From Rhizopus arrhizus (taxonomy: Eukaryota; Mucoromycota; Mucoromycetes; Mucorales; Rhizopodaceae): DNA of 64,000 bases. Below are positions 13,748 to 26,391 of the stretch, in pieces; the first letter of the stretch is position 1, and the number at the start of each line of letters is the position of its first letter. The notes under the pieces are model-generated. The model saw nothing but the letters and a program-made list of their open reading frames with translations, was not told the origin of the DNA and did not search any database. The position numbers and the translations under genes were made by a program. Where the stretch lies: the NCBI GenBank assembly GCA_024220505.1, contig JAKZZE010000017.1, forward strand, positions 62,001 through 126,000, in the 5' to 3' direction.

Positions 13748-15195
13748 CTACACATCCAACTCACTCAATCTTTCCATCCTATTCTTGGGTCCAATCTGAA
13801 TCGTATGATTCGGTATTTTTTGTCTTATTTCAGGATGTGCTTGTAAATATTGACGTCTTGCTTTCTCTGCTGCTGATTGAATCGCTTGATCTTCAGGATC
13901 AGTCTTGTATAAATCACATTTTGTACATTTTGTACATTTACTTCCTGGTATCGCTCGAAAATGATCACAGAAATGCTTGTAAGATTCTATCAAACATCTT
14001 TTCATCTTCTAGTCTTTAAATTCAATTATTTACCTTTCAAAATGTCTTTTCTACAAACATAACACATTGTATAACCACATCGACACACAATCTTGTTGCA
14101 TCCATCCGATTTTTGAAAAGACAGTGAACAGTTTGGACACTTTAAGAAAGTTTTTATCTTTTTCTATTTCATGTACAATTCAACTTACTGTTCTCTTGAC
14201 TGCATCTGCCATCGCCTTTTCAACATAGAGTCTCAAACCATCCGTTTCCTTTTCATAACATTGATGTAAACCTCTAAACGGTCTTTGACATTGAAGGCAA
14301 GTCACCGTATTACATTCAGGGTTTTTACAATGCAGGACCATACCTCGTCTTGTCCTTATCAATCGTTCATGGGCTATTTCTAAATTACTCAAAAGATCCC
14401 ACTGTATAAACCATCGCAAGGCAATCACAGAAAAATAATAAAAGTAGCGAGAACGACTTAATAAAAAATAAGAAAACGTAGGTATTTCAACTACCATCAA
14501 CCACCAACACAAACTCCTCACCCATCCACTCAACCCATCCAGGATCGAGGCCACATTCTCTGCTGATTCATCCCATTCAAAGTAAGAACATGCACAGCAC
14601 TGAATCCTCTGCTGAGGAAAACAATCTTCGAGTTGAGATTGTTCATAAGCCTTCCATACATCCGCCGTCAAGACGCGTTTTAGGCTCAGGGTGGGTAAGC
14701 AGCCCGGACAGTCATCGGTGGACGCAATACAGCCAATCCGTGCCTGACCTCGAAGTGACCCTTGTCCAAAGAGTCCCTCGGAGAGGTAGTGCGTTATACA
14801 GTCATGACAAAAGGCATGGGTTGCTTGAGAGCAAAACAACAAGTCTTCAAACGTCGTGTCTCCATAGCAGCAATCACAACTGATAAACTGCTGCTGTCGA
14901 TCGTATTCTTCCTCATTGAGCCTTTTCGCTAATCGAAAGTCATGCTCCGTTTGCGTCTCTCGCCGGCGCTGCTCAAGCGTCTCGAGGTCTGCTTCCAATC
15001 GAGGATCTCGTTCGACATAATGTCTTGCGTGAGACGTGTGCCAGTGCATCCATAAATTCTTGATCGATTCCCAAAATCCACCCGAACCCATGTCTTGCAG
15101 TTGATCATGGCTTTTTAAATAATCCCAATTGTTTTCGGCCAAGACGGCTTGAATCGATGATTTCCAAATCTAGAGGGTCCCTCTTTATCAACACA

Positions 15196-15241
<46 letters not shown>

Positions 15242-15789
15242 CCTGAGGAAAGTCCTTGACGAGCTGAGCCTGGGCTTGATCTTTGTATCGCTGACCATGA
15301 ATCCCTTCTGAACGATCCATTTTCCCATAATTCAATCTTTCTGGCCACCGTGCTAGCTTCAGCAGCTCTTCAGTCACATTTTCAACGTGAGCACAAGAGT
15401 ACCGTAGGACCCTTTCACGTAAGAATCCAATGTCGCAGTCTGGAAAGATATCGAGCGCCAAGAGCCGTAAACAGGCATTCAATCGGTTGTCGTTGACGGA
15501 GTCATAGGAAGGTATCTGTGGATAGTATCCTCCACAATCAATGATCTTTTCAGTCACTCTTTCAACCGCATCATTCGAATAGTGATCAAGGCACGAACGG
15601 AAATATTCAGCATCTACACAAAGGACAAAAAATGAACAACTGTATGCATTCCCTAAGCTCGGTCTCTCTACCTCCATTCGGAAATAGTTCTAGTAATTGC
15701 TCGACTTCTTTATCCTTTCGATTTGAAGTCAGCCTTGAGCTATCGTCTGCTGAACGGTGAAGTCTATTTTTGATTGTGTGAATTGACAT
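13748..15789 (-). CDS. RNF216/Triad3-type RBR E3 ubiquitin ligase
   Basis: A RING-between-RING E3 that would transfer ubiquitin through a RING2 cysteine. The start at 15789 gives MSIHTIKNRLHRSADD, followed by helical regions resembling ubiquitin-binding modules. RING1 begins CDCCYGDTTFEDLLFC and continues HAFCHDC...CPGC. The IBR-like part has HCKNPECNTVTCLQCQ. RING2 spans a junction near 14180-14135 and reads CPNCSLSFQKSDGCNKIVC, with the presumed catalytic Cys in the DGCNK context. This order and spacing match RNF216 rather than Parkin or HHARI. Introns lie near 15672-15615, 15240-15172 (with a 40-nt A run in the sense strand), 14180-14135 and 14030-13975. A hydrophobic stretch at about 14403-14525 sits between RING1 and IBR; it may be a membrane segment or an unremoved 120-nt intron (see findings). 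Confidence 0.82.
15199..15238. repeat. 40-nt poly(T) tract in an RBR-ligase intron
   Basis: An uninterrupted run of T (A in the sense strand) lies inside the intron between the exon ending KDFPQ and the exon starting IWKSSIQ. Confidence 0.9.
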
Positions 15790-16194
15790 GGTAAAGGATT
15801 AAAAAAAAAAAATGTAAAAACAAAAATAATGCTAATTTTTTTTTTTTTTTCCTTTATAGTTCGCCCATTGAAAATAAATCTCCACTCTGATTTATCAACA
15901 TTTATAGTAGAGTACGGAAAAGTACTTTCAATTGCGAAAGCATGCATGGCTTTTACATCAAAATTGAATACGTCTATTATCAGTGGTCTATTTTTGTGTA
16001 AAACGAATGCTATATTAAGCTGTATTCTATCACAAACATAAAAGGAGAGTTGATTGAGAAACCTTGAAATATAAAAACTGTTTATAATAAACTATGCTTA
16101 TTTTTTTGGGCTATGTCTTGCGTTGAATTGTAATTTGTAAAAAAAGTGTCAAGTTGTCTGGCTCTTGGAATGTTAATATATGCCTATTCCAAGC

Positions 16195-16236
<42 letters not shown>

Positions 16237-16589
16237 TAGACATTGGCTTGACTAGTCTATGATGGAAATTATGAAACAATTTAGCTTTACCTGTACATGT
16301 CACTCATGCGTTTCTTTTATTGAATATCACAGCAATAAAAAAAAATATAAACCTGTTCCTTGTCTGACATCAACTTGGACCCTTACTCTCCTTTTTCTCT
16401 CCACACCTGACATCTAGAAAAGGAAATCTAAAAAAAAGTGCCAAGAAACAAAAAATGCTCAGTAAATTCATTCGTTTAAAAATGGAAAAGAATATTTTGT
16501 TTTTGTTTTTTTATATAGAATGAACAAAGAAAAAGGGGGAGATGAAGGTAATAAGAGGATGAATAAAAGAATACAAAAATAAATAACAA
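15790..16589. other. Intergenic region with a 39-nt poly(A) run
   Basis: It lies between the RBR ligase start and the 3' end of the small acidic-protein gene. A poly(A) run fills 16196-16234. Pyrimidine-rich DNA immediately before 15790 fits the RBR promoter. I see no convincing gene. Confidence 0.5.
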
Positions 16590-16925
16590 TTAAGGTAATT
16601 CAGGGAAAAGGACAGTATCAGGACCTATCTCATCGTCATCATTTAAAAATTCAGAGAGATCAAGGTCCATTTGACAACTATCAGTGAACATCGGGGTCGG
16701 GGGTGGACTGGTCTGGTCAGCGGTATCTTCTCTGGCTGAGATAAAAGCAGCTAGGTCTTGCAACAAGTCGACATCCACAAGAGGTGGTGGTCTTCCAACG
16801 GGAGCAGAAGACGACGAAAAGTTTTCAATCACAAGTTTCTCACTGTCATTGTTGGGTGGTGGTGAAGGTGGAAGATAATAATTAGTTTCGGCTTGTTTCT
16901 TTTTTGTTTTCTTCATATCATTCAA
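16590..16925 (-). CDS. Small acidic Pro/Ser-rich protein of unknown function
   Basis: A 111-aa intronless frame. It begins with a basic Lys-rich stretch (MKKTKKKQ), then Pro-rich LPPSPPP, and ends in an acidic hydrophobic segment (MDLDLSEFLNDDDEIG). A basic start plus an acidic, leucine-containing tail is a layout seen in small transcriptional co-regulators, but I recognise no domain, so this is only a suggestion. Composition looks coding and the frame is clean. An alternative start at the second Met, three codons in, is possible. It is divergent from the kinesin-4 gene and shares a roughly 345-bp promoter region with it. Confidence 0.55.
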   Translation of the reverse strand: MNDMKKTKKKQAETNYYLPPSPPPNNDSEKLVIENFSSSSAPVGRPPPLVDVDLLQDLAAFISAREDTADQTSPPPTPMFTDSCQMDLDLSEFLNDDDEIGPDTVLFPELP

Positions 16926-17270
16926 GAGGGATAGACAAGAGAGAACAGATTGAAAGAAGAAAAAAGGTAAAAAGTGGGCTTCCCCTTTTGCCTTTTTTTA
17001 TAAATAAGGTAGTAAAATGATGATAATAGCAATGGTTTATATATAAAATAATATCTTTTCTTTCGTTTCAAGTGGAATGAAAAAGAAAATGAAAGAAGAA
17101 CACGTAACATTGACTCTTTTTTTTTTTTTTTTTATAAAAATTAAAGAGTTGCTGCGGTAGATCTCAAAAATAACGTGGACTGCTTTCCTGTTGCCAAGGT
17201 AACAAATAACAATTGAAATGAAGTTGCGCCCCCCTTTTTTTTTCTTGTTCTGATTTACAACTTCTTTTTA
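16926..17270. promoter_or_regulatory. Divergent promoter region between the acidic-protein and kinesin-4 genes
   Basis: A 345-bp region with head-to-head genes on each side. It contains a TATATATAAAATAA element near 17036-17050 and T-rich leaders next to both start codons. Function is inferred from position only. Confidence 0.4.
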
Positions 17271-20116
17271 ATGTCAGTCTGTACTGTCAGGTAAAATAAC
17301 AGAGAGATAAAAGACTTTTTATTCTTATTCTTGTATAGAGTGGCACTTCGAGTAAGACCATTTATAGAGAAAGAAGAAGCCAAAAACTATATCACTTTTT
17401 TACCAAATCAACCTAATGTCATTATCAATCAAAACAGACATTTCACTTTTGACCATGTCTATTCTCCATCAGTCAGTCAAGAAGAAGTCTATCAATCTGC
17501 TATTCGTCCCTTATTTGAACAGTTTGTTAAAGGGTAAATAAAATAGGATGAAAACAGCAACAAAACTCATATTATTGTAACAGTTATAATGCAACCATTT
17601 TAGCTTACGGGTAAAATGAATAAATATCCATCACCTGCCATTTTCCTAACATAGCATCACAGACAAACCGGAAGTGGTAAAACATACAGTATGGGGATAT
17701 CTTACCATCATCAGGATCCAAAGCAATATGGTATTGTACCTCGTTTTGCTGACAACTTATTTCACTGGATTGACACTCAGATAAACAATAATAAGGACAC
17801 AATTGCTTACAGAGTCAAGGCATCCTTTTTGGAACTATACAATGAAGACGTCATTGATCTTTTGGACATTGCAAACACAAACATCAGTATTCGCGAAGAC
17901 ACGATCGGAAACATCTCTTGGTCTGGTGTTCATGAAGAAGAAATACGTGAATCAAGCGATTTATTAAAGTGAAATGAAAAACTCCGCTTGTCACACACAC
18001 ACATCACTGACTTTTTTTTGTAGTTGTTTATATCAAGGTTCAGTGGCACGTACGACTGCTTCCACAGACATGAACAGCGAGTCCTCCCGGTCTCATGCCA
18101 TCTTTTCTGTGACACTCATTCAAAACGTTCAATCGATGAAAAAGGAAATTATATCGAAATTTCATTTTGTGGACCTTGCAGGTTCAGAAAGAGTAAGTAG
18201 CCTGTGTTCTTTTCCATCTTTGTTAATCTTTGTGTTATCAGCTAAAGAAGACAAACGCGGTGGGAGATCGGGCTAAAGAAGGCATTTCGATTAACGCTGG
18301 ACTCTTGGCATTAGGCAACGTCATTTCTGCACTAAGCGATGATACCAAACGAGGACAATATATACCCTATCGAAACTCCAAGCTCACTCGTTTACTTCAA
18401 GACAGTCTGGGTGGCAACAGCCAAACACTCATGCTCGCCTGTGTCTCCCCAGCGGACAGCAATCAGCACGAGACACTCAGTACACTCAAGTATGCCAACC
18501 GTGCCAAACGTATCACGAACAAGGTCACCATCAATCAAGTTCAAAGTGAGACAGAGGCATTAAAGGAGGAAATCCACCGGCTCCGAGAGGAGGCACTCTT
18601 GAGTGATGCTTTCATCAAAGAGGTTCATATCGAATTGGATGAACTTCGAAAAAAGAATAAATCACTCGAGGCCGCACTTCGTTTGAATTCACACATTCCT
18701 TCTCGAAAGCAACAAAAAAAGCATCTTGAAGATGACAATGCCACCCTCGTGGGTTCTGTGAGTGACGAAAAGAGGATACCGGTGGCACCCGCCATGAGCA
18801 TCGCGAGGAAAAAGAAACGGTTGACGCATCCAGGCACGTTGATGGCTCGAAAGAAATCAATCCTGTACCCATCATCACCACAGCTACCGTCACCGCAGCA
18901 AGCACAGCCACCGCTGACCACGAGTGCCTCCACGACGACCACCAAGGACGAGCTGCTGGAGAAACACAGACAGCGTGTGAAGAAAGAAAGTCAACTCTTG
19001 AAACAGTTTAGGGTAAATGTGAACTAGAAGCAACCATGACAGCTAACATGATTGGATAGTTGAATAAAGAGGAGGTAGACATCAGCAGAATCATCCATGT
19101 ATTTCAAAGTAGCATCAAAGAGCAAAAGCAGTTGATTTATTTTATCGAAAAAAGTCACCTGTCATCCGCAAAGGAACCACTCGACTCAAAAATAAAGAGA
19201 TCCTCTTTACCCCAATTAAAACAACCCAAAAAGACAATAACGCCTACCGAAAAGATGAACCCGCACTTGCAGGTCGAGATCGATCGCTTAGTTGTCGAAA
19301 ATGAAAATATATCGGCTCAAGTGCAGCAGATGGGTCTGATTGTTAAAAGAGTCTTTAGCATGATGAATAACGCGACGATACCGATACAACAAATAAAGCC
19401 TATATTGAATAAAGCAGTCGTTATCCATAATACCTTGATGAAACAAAAGACGATAGATTTGAGGAAAAGTTCTTCACAATTGGATCAAGCAAAATCAGCA
19501 GAGTCTATCTATCATGAACTACTAAAGTAAACATGTTTTTTTGTTGGTAAACATCATGTCATTTATATCATTTGATATTAGAATCATCTCACTGGAAAAC
19601 ATCAAGAGTCATCCAGTATGCTTAGAGATCATTCAAGATTTGAAGCAGAAAAAGATTCAACTCATGCGAGAACAAAAGGAACTTCTCATGGAACGTAAAG
19701 AGATCATTACCAAGTTTTATCATGATGATGCCTCACAAGAAGAGGGACAACAATATATGGACGAACGTATCGATGAGATCAGTCTACAAATCGATTATGT
19801 GTCTCGACAGATACAGGAAATCACGTCCACAAGCAAACAAAATATAAAACAATCTTTGACAGATGCTATACAACCACTCAAGGAAGGGGAACTGAGAGCC
19901 CTGTTATCATTATTTATTCAGCAAGATGTCATTCGAGGCATCGCTCAATCCAGTATGTATCAATTGGCTGAGAACACATTATACCAATATCAGCAAGGCC
20001 TTGTTCAGTTGAGAAGACTTGAAAAGACCATGAATAATCATATCGTGCAAGGGCTACTGAAAACACCTGTGAAATTCTTGCCGAATGGACTTGTTTTGAT
20101 CTCGGGAAAGAAATAG
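17271..20116 (+). CDS. Kinesin-4 family motor (chromokinesin/KIF21-like)
   Basis: An N-terminal motor kinesin. A 20-nt first exon (17271-17290, MSVCTV) joins 17339 to give RVALRVRPF. The motor continues with P-loop [28 protein letters not shown], switch [14 protein letters not shown], switch II DLAGSER and the run [20 protein letters not shown], whose LGGNS and ACVSPADSN wording is typical of kinesin-4. A neck [12 protein letters not shown] and long coiled coil follow ([16 protein letters not shown]...), with a low-complexity Ser/Pro/Gln segment at about 18850-18940. The second half keeps heptads to the C-terminus LVLISGKK. Introns lie near 17533-17581, 17612-17652, 17969-18022, 18192-18240, 19012-19060 and 19530-19583. 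Kinesin-4 motors regulate microtubule plus-end dynamics; the cargo is not deducible. Confidence 0.88.
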
Positions 20117-20987
20117 ATGAAAATGGATATCTTGACTGAAAAACGAATAGAGAATTAATAAAGCACGCATGTTTATAATGAAATCAAAGACTGTAATAAG
20201 CTGTCTCGATTGAGCAAGTCAAAGAAAGAGCCGCCTGTCTTGTGAAAAAAAAACCAACCCCCCCCCCCTGCTGAACTCAATTGTATCAAGTGACTCTCTT
20301 GAAATGCTTGTTAATTTACACACTTTACTAAAAGTATTGATGTCCAATTATTTTTGATCTTTTCATTTCATAGTAAAAAACAAGACTGATCAAAATAATA
20401 AAAGGGTATCGAGCACAAGATTTTTGCTTGTTATTTTGTGATTTGATAAAATATCCATTTTATGTTTGTAATACGCTATAGAGTAAAAGCTGTAAACTAA
20501 CTGCAGTTGAAAGTCGTGCGACCACGCGTTCCATCAAAGTTTAGGGTCCGAGTAGCGTGATGAGCAAAAGTTTATTGAAAGGAAAGTTGCTCGAGTACAA
20601 TGATAAAGTCTTGATTTTTTATATATTTTTTCACTGTAAAAATATTGCAATTGTCATAAACCTGCCAACCAATATAAAATGAGTCTTGCCACTTTAAACA
20701 AGACTGTTTATTAAAGGAACAAGAAAGTTTTTTTCACATTTCTTAAAATTGAATACTCAATTGATAATGTATGCATTCAATCTGCTTTAAACAGAACTTT
20801 TACATTTCTTTTTGCTATGAACCAGAATAACAAAAGACCCAACACAAGTCTTTACATGAGAAAGTAAACAACAACCTGAACAAAATGTAATGAAAAAGGT
20901 TCGCTTTTTTAAAAACAAAAATTAAGTTACACTGCAAATCATCGATAATTTCATGTGGAGTTTTCTTTTTAAGCTTGTGTTCAGTGG

Positions 20988-21022
<35 letters not shown>

Positions 21023-21141
21023 GCAACTATTGTTCTTTTCCTTCTTTTTTCCTCTTTTGCTGTTTATCGCTCTTTCTTTTTATTATCTCACTTTATCTTG
21101 TTACCAACAACAACAAAGCAACAAGACACGAAAAAAATAAT
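20117..21141. other. Intergenic region before the Ras-GEF gene
   Basis: About 1 kb with no credible gene. A C9 run lies near 20261 and a 33-nt poly(A) run at 20988-21020. A pyrimidine-rich tract (21024-21090) precedes the Ras-GEF start, as expected for a 5' leader. An upstream ATG at 20953 is in frame but would encode a run of lysines, so I do not use it. Confidence 0.5.
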
Positions 21142-24100
21142 ATGACAGAGATACCTATTTTGTGTCGAGTTCAAGCGCTTTACCCTTTCAAGTCCAACGA
21201 TCCCTCATCACTTTCCTTTGAACAAGATGACTATATTGAAGTGCTGACAAAGTTACCTTCTGGATGGTGGGATGGATTGTAAAAACACCTTTTCATTATA
21301 TATAAAAAGTTAGTTCAACTTTATTTCTTAAAATAGATGCAATGGGGCAAGAGGTTGGTTTCCTAGCAACTATGTAAGGATTATACAAGAAGAAGAAGAG
21401 GTGATACTAGAGCCTGAAGTGAGAAGAAGAAACACCGAATATAGATTGAGCCTTTTAAGCAACCATTCACCTAATTGGATATTACAAAAGACAGAGGATG
21501 GCATAGATACTTATTATTATAATACAACCACTGGAGAAATGAGAATTGATCCACCAAATGAACAAGAACAACAAAAAGACATTATAGTAGATCATCGTTG
21601 GTCTGATCAAAGCAGTACATTAACACACTCCAATATAGACAGAGAAGTTAGCAAGATTTATTTTAACAAGAACTTGATATTAAGATATGTTTTATATATA
21701 GCTTTATACTCTACCAAGTAACGCAAACAAAACATTCCAACCAAGAGAAAACAACATTAATAACCTATATGAAGTACCCAGTCTTGTAAAAAAAAAATAA
21801 AAAAAAAAAGCTTATATTGCGGAAACACAACTCTTTATTAATTTCATTTATTTTAGATATCAAAATCATCCACAATATCAACATCCGACGAACCCATAAA
21901 TAATGAACCTGCCGATTGGCAAACCATCTTTCAGCATATTGTACTTGCTATTCATCAACTCAGTACGGCTGTGAAATATGAACAGCGCTATACTTTTAAA
22001 ATCAATGCGATACAGATCGTGAATACCATCCGAAACATGCTTGTTTCATCCAACACTGTTGATAAGGACTCTATTCATCTTCGGATGCATAACCCTCTGC
22101 GTACACATCACCGTGCCATGATGGCCAGTTTATCTAAACTGGTGCTCTCTGCACAATCCGCACATGACGACCAAAGGATTTTATTAGAGTGCAATGAGTT
22201 GATGAGTACAGCAAAGCATTTTGTATCGACATGCCAAGAGTTGGCTATACCTCTGGTCCCTGTCGATCCACAGTTCAATCAGGTCAAGGAAGATGAAGCG
22301 AATGCACTCGCACCCACCCACAACCATACCAACAACAATCGATACAGCCTTCAACTGAATCTAGCAGAGAATTTGGAGACGATGGGCGCCTCTATCCAAG
22401 ATTCAGCCGAGACCATTACAAAGTACGTCAGCAGCTGGATAGGGGGAGACAAGAATTCCTTGGTAGTCTTGTTATTTACTCATTTTCGTAATCTATCCAA
22501 TCAGACTGGCCTATTCTTGGCTTATTTGGACGAGACCGATTTCAGCAGCGTGCTCGATCAATCCGAGATGAAGGACTTGAAGCAGGGAAAGCAAGCACTG
22601 TCCGATGCATTGGGACTACTCTTTATCAAATTGCAAGCCATGACAGATGAACATCTACCAGATTTTGATTTATATCTCAAGGATGTCAGAGAGTCTGCGG
22701 CGGCCTTGTTTGGTCCGATTGAAATGATTTGTACAAGCGTGTTGTATTTAGCAACCAAGAATAAAAGTAGAAACAACAGCAGTGCTTCGGGAATTCTTTT
22801 GAGTAAAAAATTGGCGGTAGCAGAACAACAGAAAAAGGAATCTATTATTGCAGAAGAAGAAGAAATAGAGGAAGAGCCGGCGATAAAAGAAGAAGGGTTG
22901 GAAGCAAAAGAAGAAAGACAAGAAGAAAGAATTCCACCACTGGAAAGACATCAATCAGAAGTAGTCCAATCTGCCAATCAAAAACAAGTACCACCTACAA
23001 TTCAACGATCTCAAACAACACCTTCTTCAGACAAAATCAAAAAGTTCTTTGGTGATGATGCACCTGTGGAGGCAGTGAGCACAAAGGCACCGGTCAGTGA
23101 GCGGCCTGATTTCTTACAATACGATTATGGACCTAACGATATTGTATTCAACATGGAAGGCAACGTCAAAGGAGGTACACTACCAGCACTTGTAGAAAGA
23201 CTAACGATGCATGATTACTTTGACATGAATTTCGTAAACACTTTTTTATTGACCTATCGCTCATTCTGTACCTCGATGGAACTTTTGGATTTACTGGAAG
23301 CAAGATATAACCTAAAGTGCCCCGAGGGACTGACAGAAGAAGAAGCGACGTTCTGGGAAGAAAAAAAATTGAAACTGGTTCGATTGCGTGTATTTAATGT
23401 ATTAAAGAATTGGCTTGAAGTGTACTATAACGATGATGACAGTGTCTTGTTGGACCGGCTGATGGAATTTACAGAAAAGCACATCAAGTCAACACTCAAA
23501 TTCTCGAATGGACAGCTAGAATCCTTGATTCAAAAGAGAAAGGAAGGTGTTGCGGTTGATAACGTGGGGCTCAAAAAGATGGTCTTAACATTGCCCGATC
23601 CACCAGAGCCTATTTTACCCAAGAACCGTAAAAAAATAAAACTGATGGATATTGATATATTAGAGATGGCAAGACAATTGACAATCATGGACTTTAAGTT
23701 GTACAGTTCAATTCGACCTATTGAATGTTTGGATAAAGCATGGTCAAGAGAAGATGATACTGTAGCATCGAATATTAGAGCGTCTATTGAATATTGTAAT
23801 CAAATCACTTCTTGGGTATCTGATGTTATCCTAAGTCAACAAGATATGAAAAAGAGAAGCGTGATGATCAAGTATTGGGTACAAGTGGCTGAGGTACTGA
23901 TGAAGGAAATGTAGAATGTATGCATTATACTCACTCTTTTACAGAAATGTAGAATGTTAAACAATTTCAATACATGTATGGCTATTCTATCAGCCTTTGA
24001 TAATAGTTCAGTAGGTCGCTTAAAACGCACTTGGGAAGCAGTCGGAGCCAGGACAAACCAAGTGCTTCAGCAGATCCGTAAATTGATGGGAGCCAACCGA

Positions 24101-24463
24101 AACTTTACAGAATACCGAGCTTTAATTCACTCTGTCAACCCACCTTGTATACCATTCTTGGGTATCTATTTACAAGATTTAACATTTATTGAAGACGGTA
24201 ACTCTAATGAACTCAAGAAAAATAAGGAGTTGATCAACTTTGCCAAGCGAGCCAAGACTGCTGAAGTCATTCGAGAAATTCAACAGTATCAATCTTCTTT
24301 ATACCAATTAAAACCAGTAGAAGAGATACAGGATTTTATCAAGAGCCACTTATTAAGTACAAGGGATGAAGAGCAGTTATATAATGAAAGTTTAAAGATT
24401 GAACCAAGAGAAAGAGAAGATGAAAAAATTACTAGATTATTACAAGAGTCTGGATTCCTGTAA
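21142..24463 (+). CDS. Ras guanine-nucleotide exchange factor with SH3, WW, RasGEF-N and Cdc25 domains
   Basis: Activates Ras-type GTPases by catalysing GDP release. The start at 21142 (MTEIPILCRVQALYPF) opens an SH3 domain (ALYPF, GWWDG, GWFPSNYV) split by an intron at 21279-21336. A WW domain follows (NWILQKTEDG...TTTGEMRIDPP). A long helical region (about 21971-22760) precedes an acidic Glu/Lys-rich linker. RasGEF-N begins VKGGTLPALVERLTMHDYF with FLLTYRSFC. The catalytic Cdc25 domain has DILEMARQLTIMDFKLYSSI and, after an intron at about 23890-23943, MLNNFNTCMAILSAFDNSSV and PCIPFLGIYLQDLTFIEDGN. SH3 plus Cdc25 is the architecture of yeast Cdc25. The intron near 21650-21856 has a weaker GTTAGC donor, and that join is less sure than the rest. 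Confidence 0.88.
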
Positions 24464-24573
24464 ACATCGTCACATTAAAACACACACACGCGTTAAATGC
24501 AATTTGTTTTTCAATGTTTAAAATCTTTTTCTTTTTTATTTTTTTATTTTTATAAACACATATAAAATAGATC

Positions 24574-25433
24574 ATGTCTGATTTATCAGAGTATGAAAAG
24601 AGACGCTTAGAGAATATAAAGTAAGCATCCCTTAAAATACACTTGATGATAAAAAGAGAAAAAGGATGCTTATTTTTGTAGAGCAAACAAAGAATTGCTT
24701 AAAGCATTTGATCTACCAAGTTTAGGCATCAAACGTAAATTGCCTACAGCAAACAACAATAATAAAAAAAAGTATGCACCCATTAAGAGAGTACAACAGC
24801 AACCTACTCGAATATCTGCTCGTCTTCGAGGAAAGAGCCCAGAGAAGAATGTAGAAAATGTCATTGAACAAGATTATAAATCAAGAATAGTAGAGAGCTT
24901 GGATGAAGAAGATCAAGAGGAATTTTTAAAGCTAATGAAGAACACTTTGGATCACTCGACGAAAAAAACAGACCAAGGTGTCAATGATAAAGCCATACTA
25001 GATCAATTGAATGAATTGAGAATTCATCATGCATGGATCACAGTCAAAGTAACTCCGCAACGTATTTATAGCTGCCTGCAAGTATATCCTTCGCAGTAAC
25101 AAGAACAAAACTGATAATCAATCTTAGGTTTCATCCTTCAAACACAAAACTCTTGGGATGTGCGATTGATGTTGAAGGAAACTTGGGGTTTTGGGATATT
25201 GATGGACAAGATGAAGAAGGGGATCCTGTCGTTTATAGTTACAGACCTCATACAAGAACAGCGACAGATATAAAGATAGATCCACAAGATCACTCAAAGT
25301 TATATACATGCTCTTATGATGGACTTGTAAAGATATTCGACATGAATAAAGCAAAATTTGAAACATTGAATATGGGTTCTGAACAATATCCAATCACATC
25401 ACTTGATATACAGCAAGATGGACATTTGGTAAT

Positions 25434-25483
<50 letters not shown>

Positions 25484-26168
25484 AATGATATACGTAGATT
25501 TGGTTCTCTACTTCTGATGGAGAGATAGGTTTTGTAGACAAAAGAAAAGGAGGCGAACCTATAATCTATCAATCAAGAGAGAAAAAAGTGAGCTGTATTC
25601 ATCTTAATCCTGTTCATCAAGAGTTGTTAGCAGCAGGCTCGAACGATAGAACAGTGACCATTTGGGACACGAGAAGATTAAAAAGGAATAAGAAACCGTT
25701 ACAATCCTTTGAACATGGATATTCTGTCACTAGTTGCTATTGGTCGCCAAAAGGAGATGCATTAGCTACTAGTTCTTATGACGATTATATTCGAATCTTT
25801 CAATTAGACAAGAGAAAAGACATCAAATTAAAATCAACCATCCCTCACAATAATCACACTGGAAGGTGAGTTTGTCAGGAAAAAGACAAGAACTAATGGT
25901 GACAATGAATAGGTGGGTTACTAATTTTAGAGCGAGATGGAACACAAACAGATGTCACGGTTTAGAACATCAACACTTGGCCATTGGTAACATGAATCAA
26001 ACGGTGGATATTTATTCAGGTGAGAATGGTAAAGAAATGTCGCAATTATATGACCAAGATCATATTACTGCCATTCCAAGTGTAGCGCAATTCCATCCAA
26101 GTACACTAAAACCTACTATTTTAACTGGTAATGCATCAGGAAGAATGGTATGCTGGTCCATACAATAA
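24574..26168 (+). CDS. CMR1: Cmr1/WDR76-type WD40 DNA-damage-binding protein
   Basis: A nuclear WD40 protein of the Cmr1/WDR76 family, linked in yeast to DNA-damage sites and protein quality control. It is 455 aa in five exons: 24574-24620, 24682-25077, 25128-25428, 25498-25865 and 25913-26168. The N-terminus MSDLSEYEKRRLENIKANKE and the segment LPSLGIKRKLP are family hallmarks. Repeats include LGFWDIDG, VKIFDMNK, NDRTVTIWDTRR and ASGRMVCWSIQ. The second intron (25078-25127) begins GCAAGT, not GT; using it restores IYSCLFHPSNTKLLG, while no GT site does. The third intron contains a 45-nt poly(A) run. It lies 110 bp after the Ras-GEF gene. Confidence 0.9.
25436..25480. repeat. 45-nt poly(A) tract in a CMR1 intron
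   Basis: An uninterrupted run of 45 A lies inside the 69-nt third intron of CMR1 and so makes up most of it. Confidence 0.9.
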
Positions 26169-26349
26169 ACACCTATAGAAAATAAGCAAAAAAAAAAAAT
26201 GTGTTTATGAATTGTAGTGTGTCAAATAGACGTGTCTCTTTCTTTTAATTGAGGACGAAGACTTCAATTTAGGATAAACAGAATTCCAATGCCAAGATTA
26301 AGAAGCCAGCTTATCCAGTATAAATATTATTATTATCTTCTTAATTCCT

Positions 26350-26391
<42 letters not shown>

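Noticed and set aside
14590..14883. 97-codon + strand frame
   Set aside because: It is antisense to the RING1-coding exon of the RBR ligase, whose cysteine pattern is unmistakable.
18615..18945. Minus-strand frames of 98-106 codons
   Set aside because: They are antisense to the kinesin-4 coiled-coil exon and have no recognisable features.
20953..21141. Upstream in-frame ATG for the Ras-GEF gene
   Set aside because: It would add a poly-Lys run from the poly(A) tract and a leader-like stretch before the SH3 domain. The ATG at 21142 is directly before the SH3.
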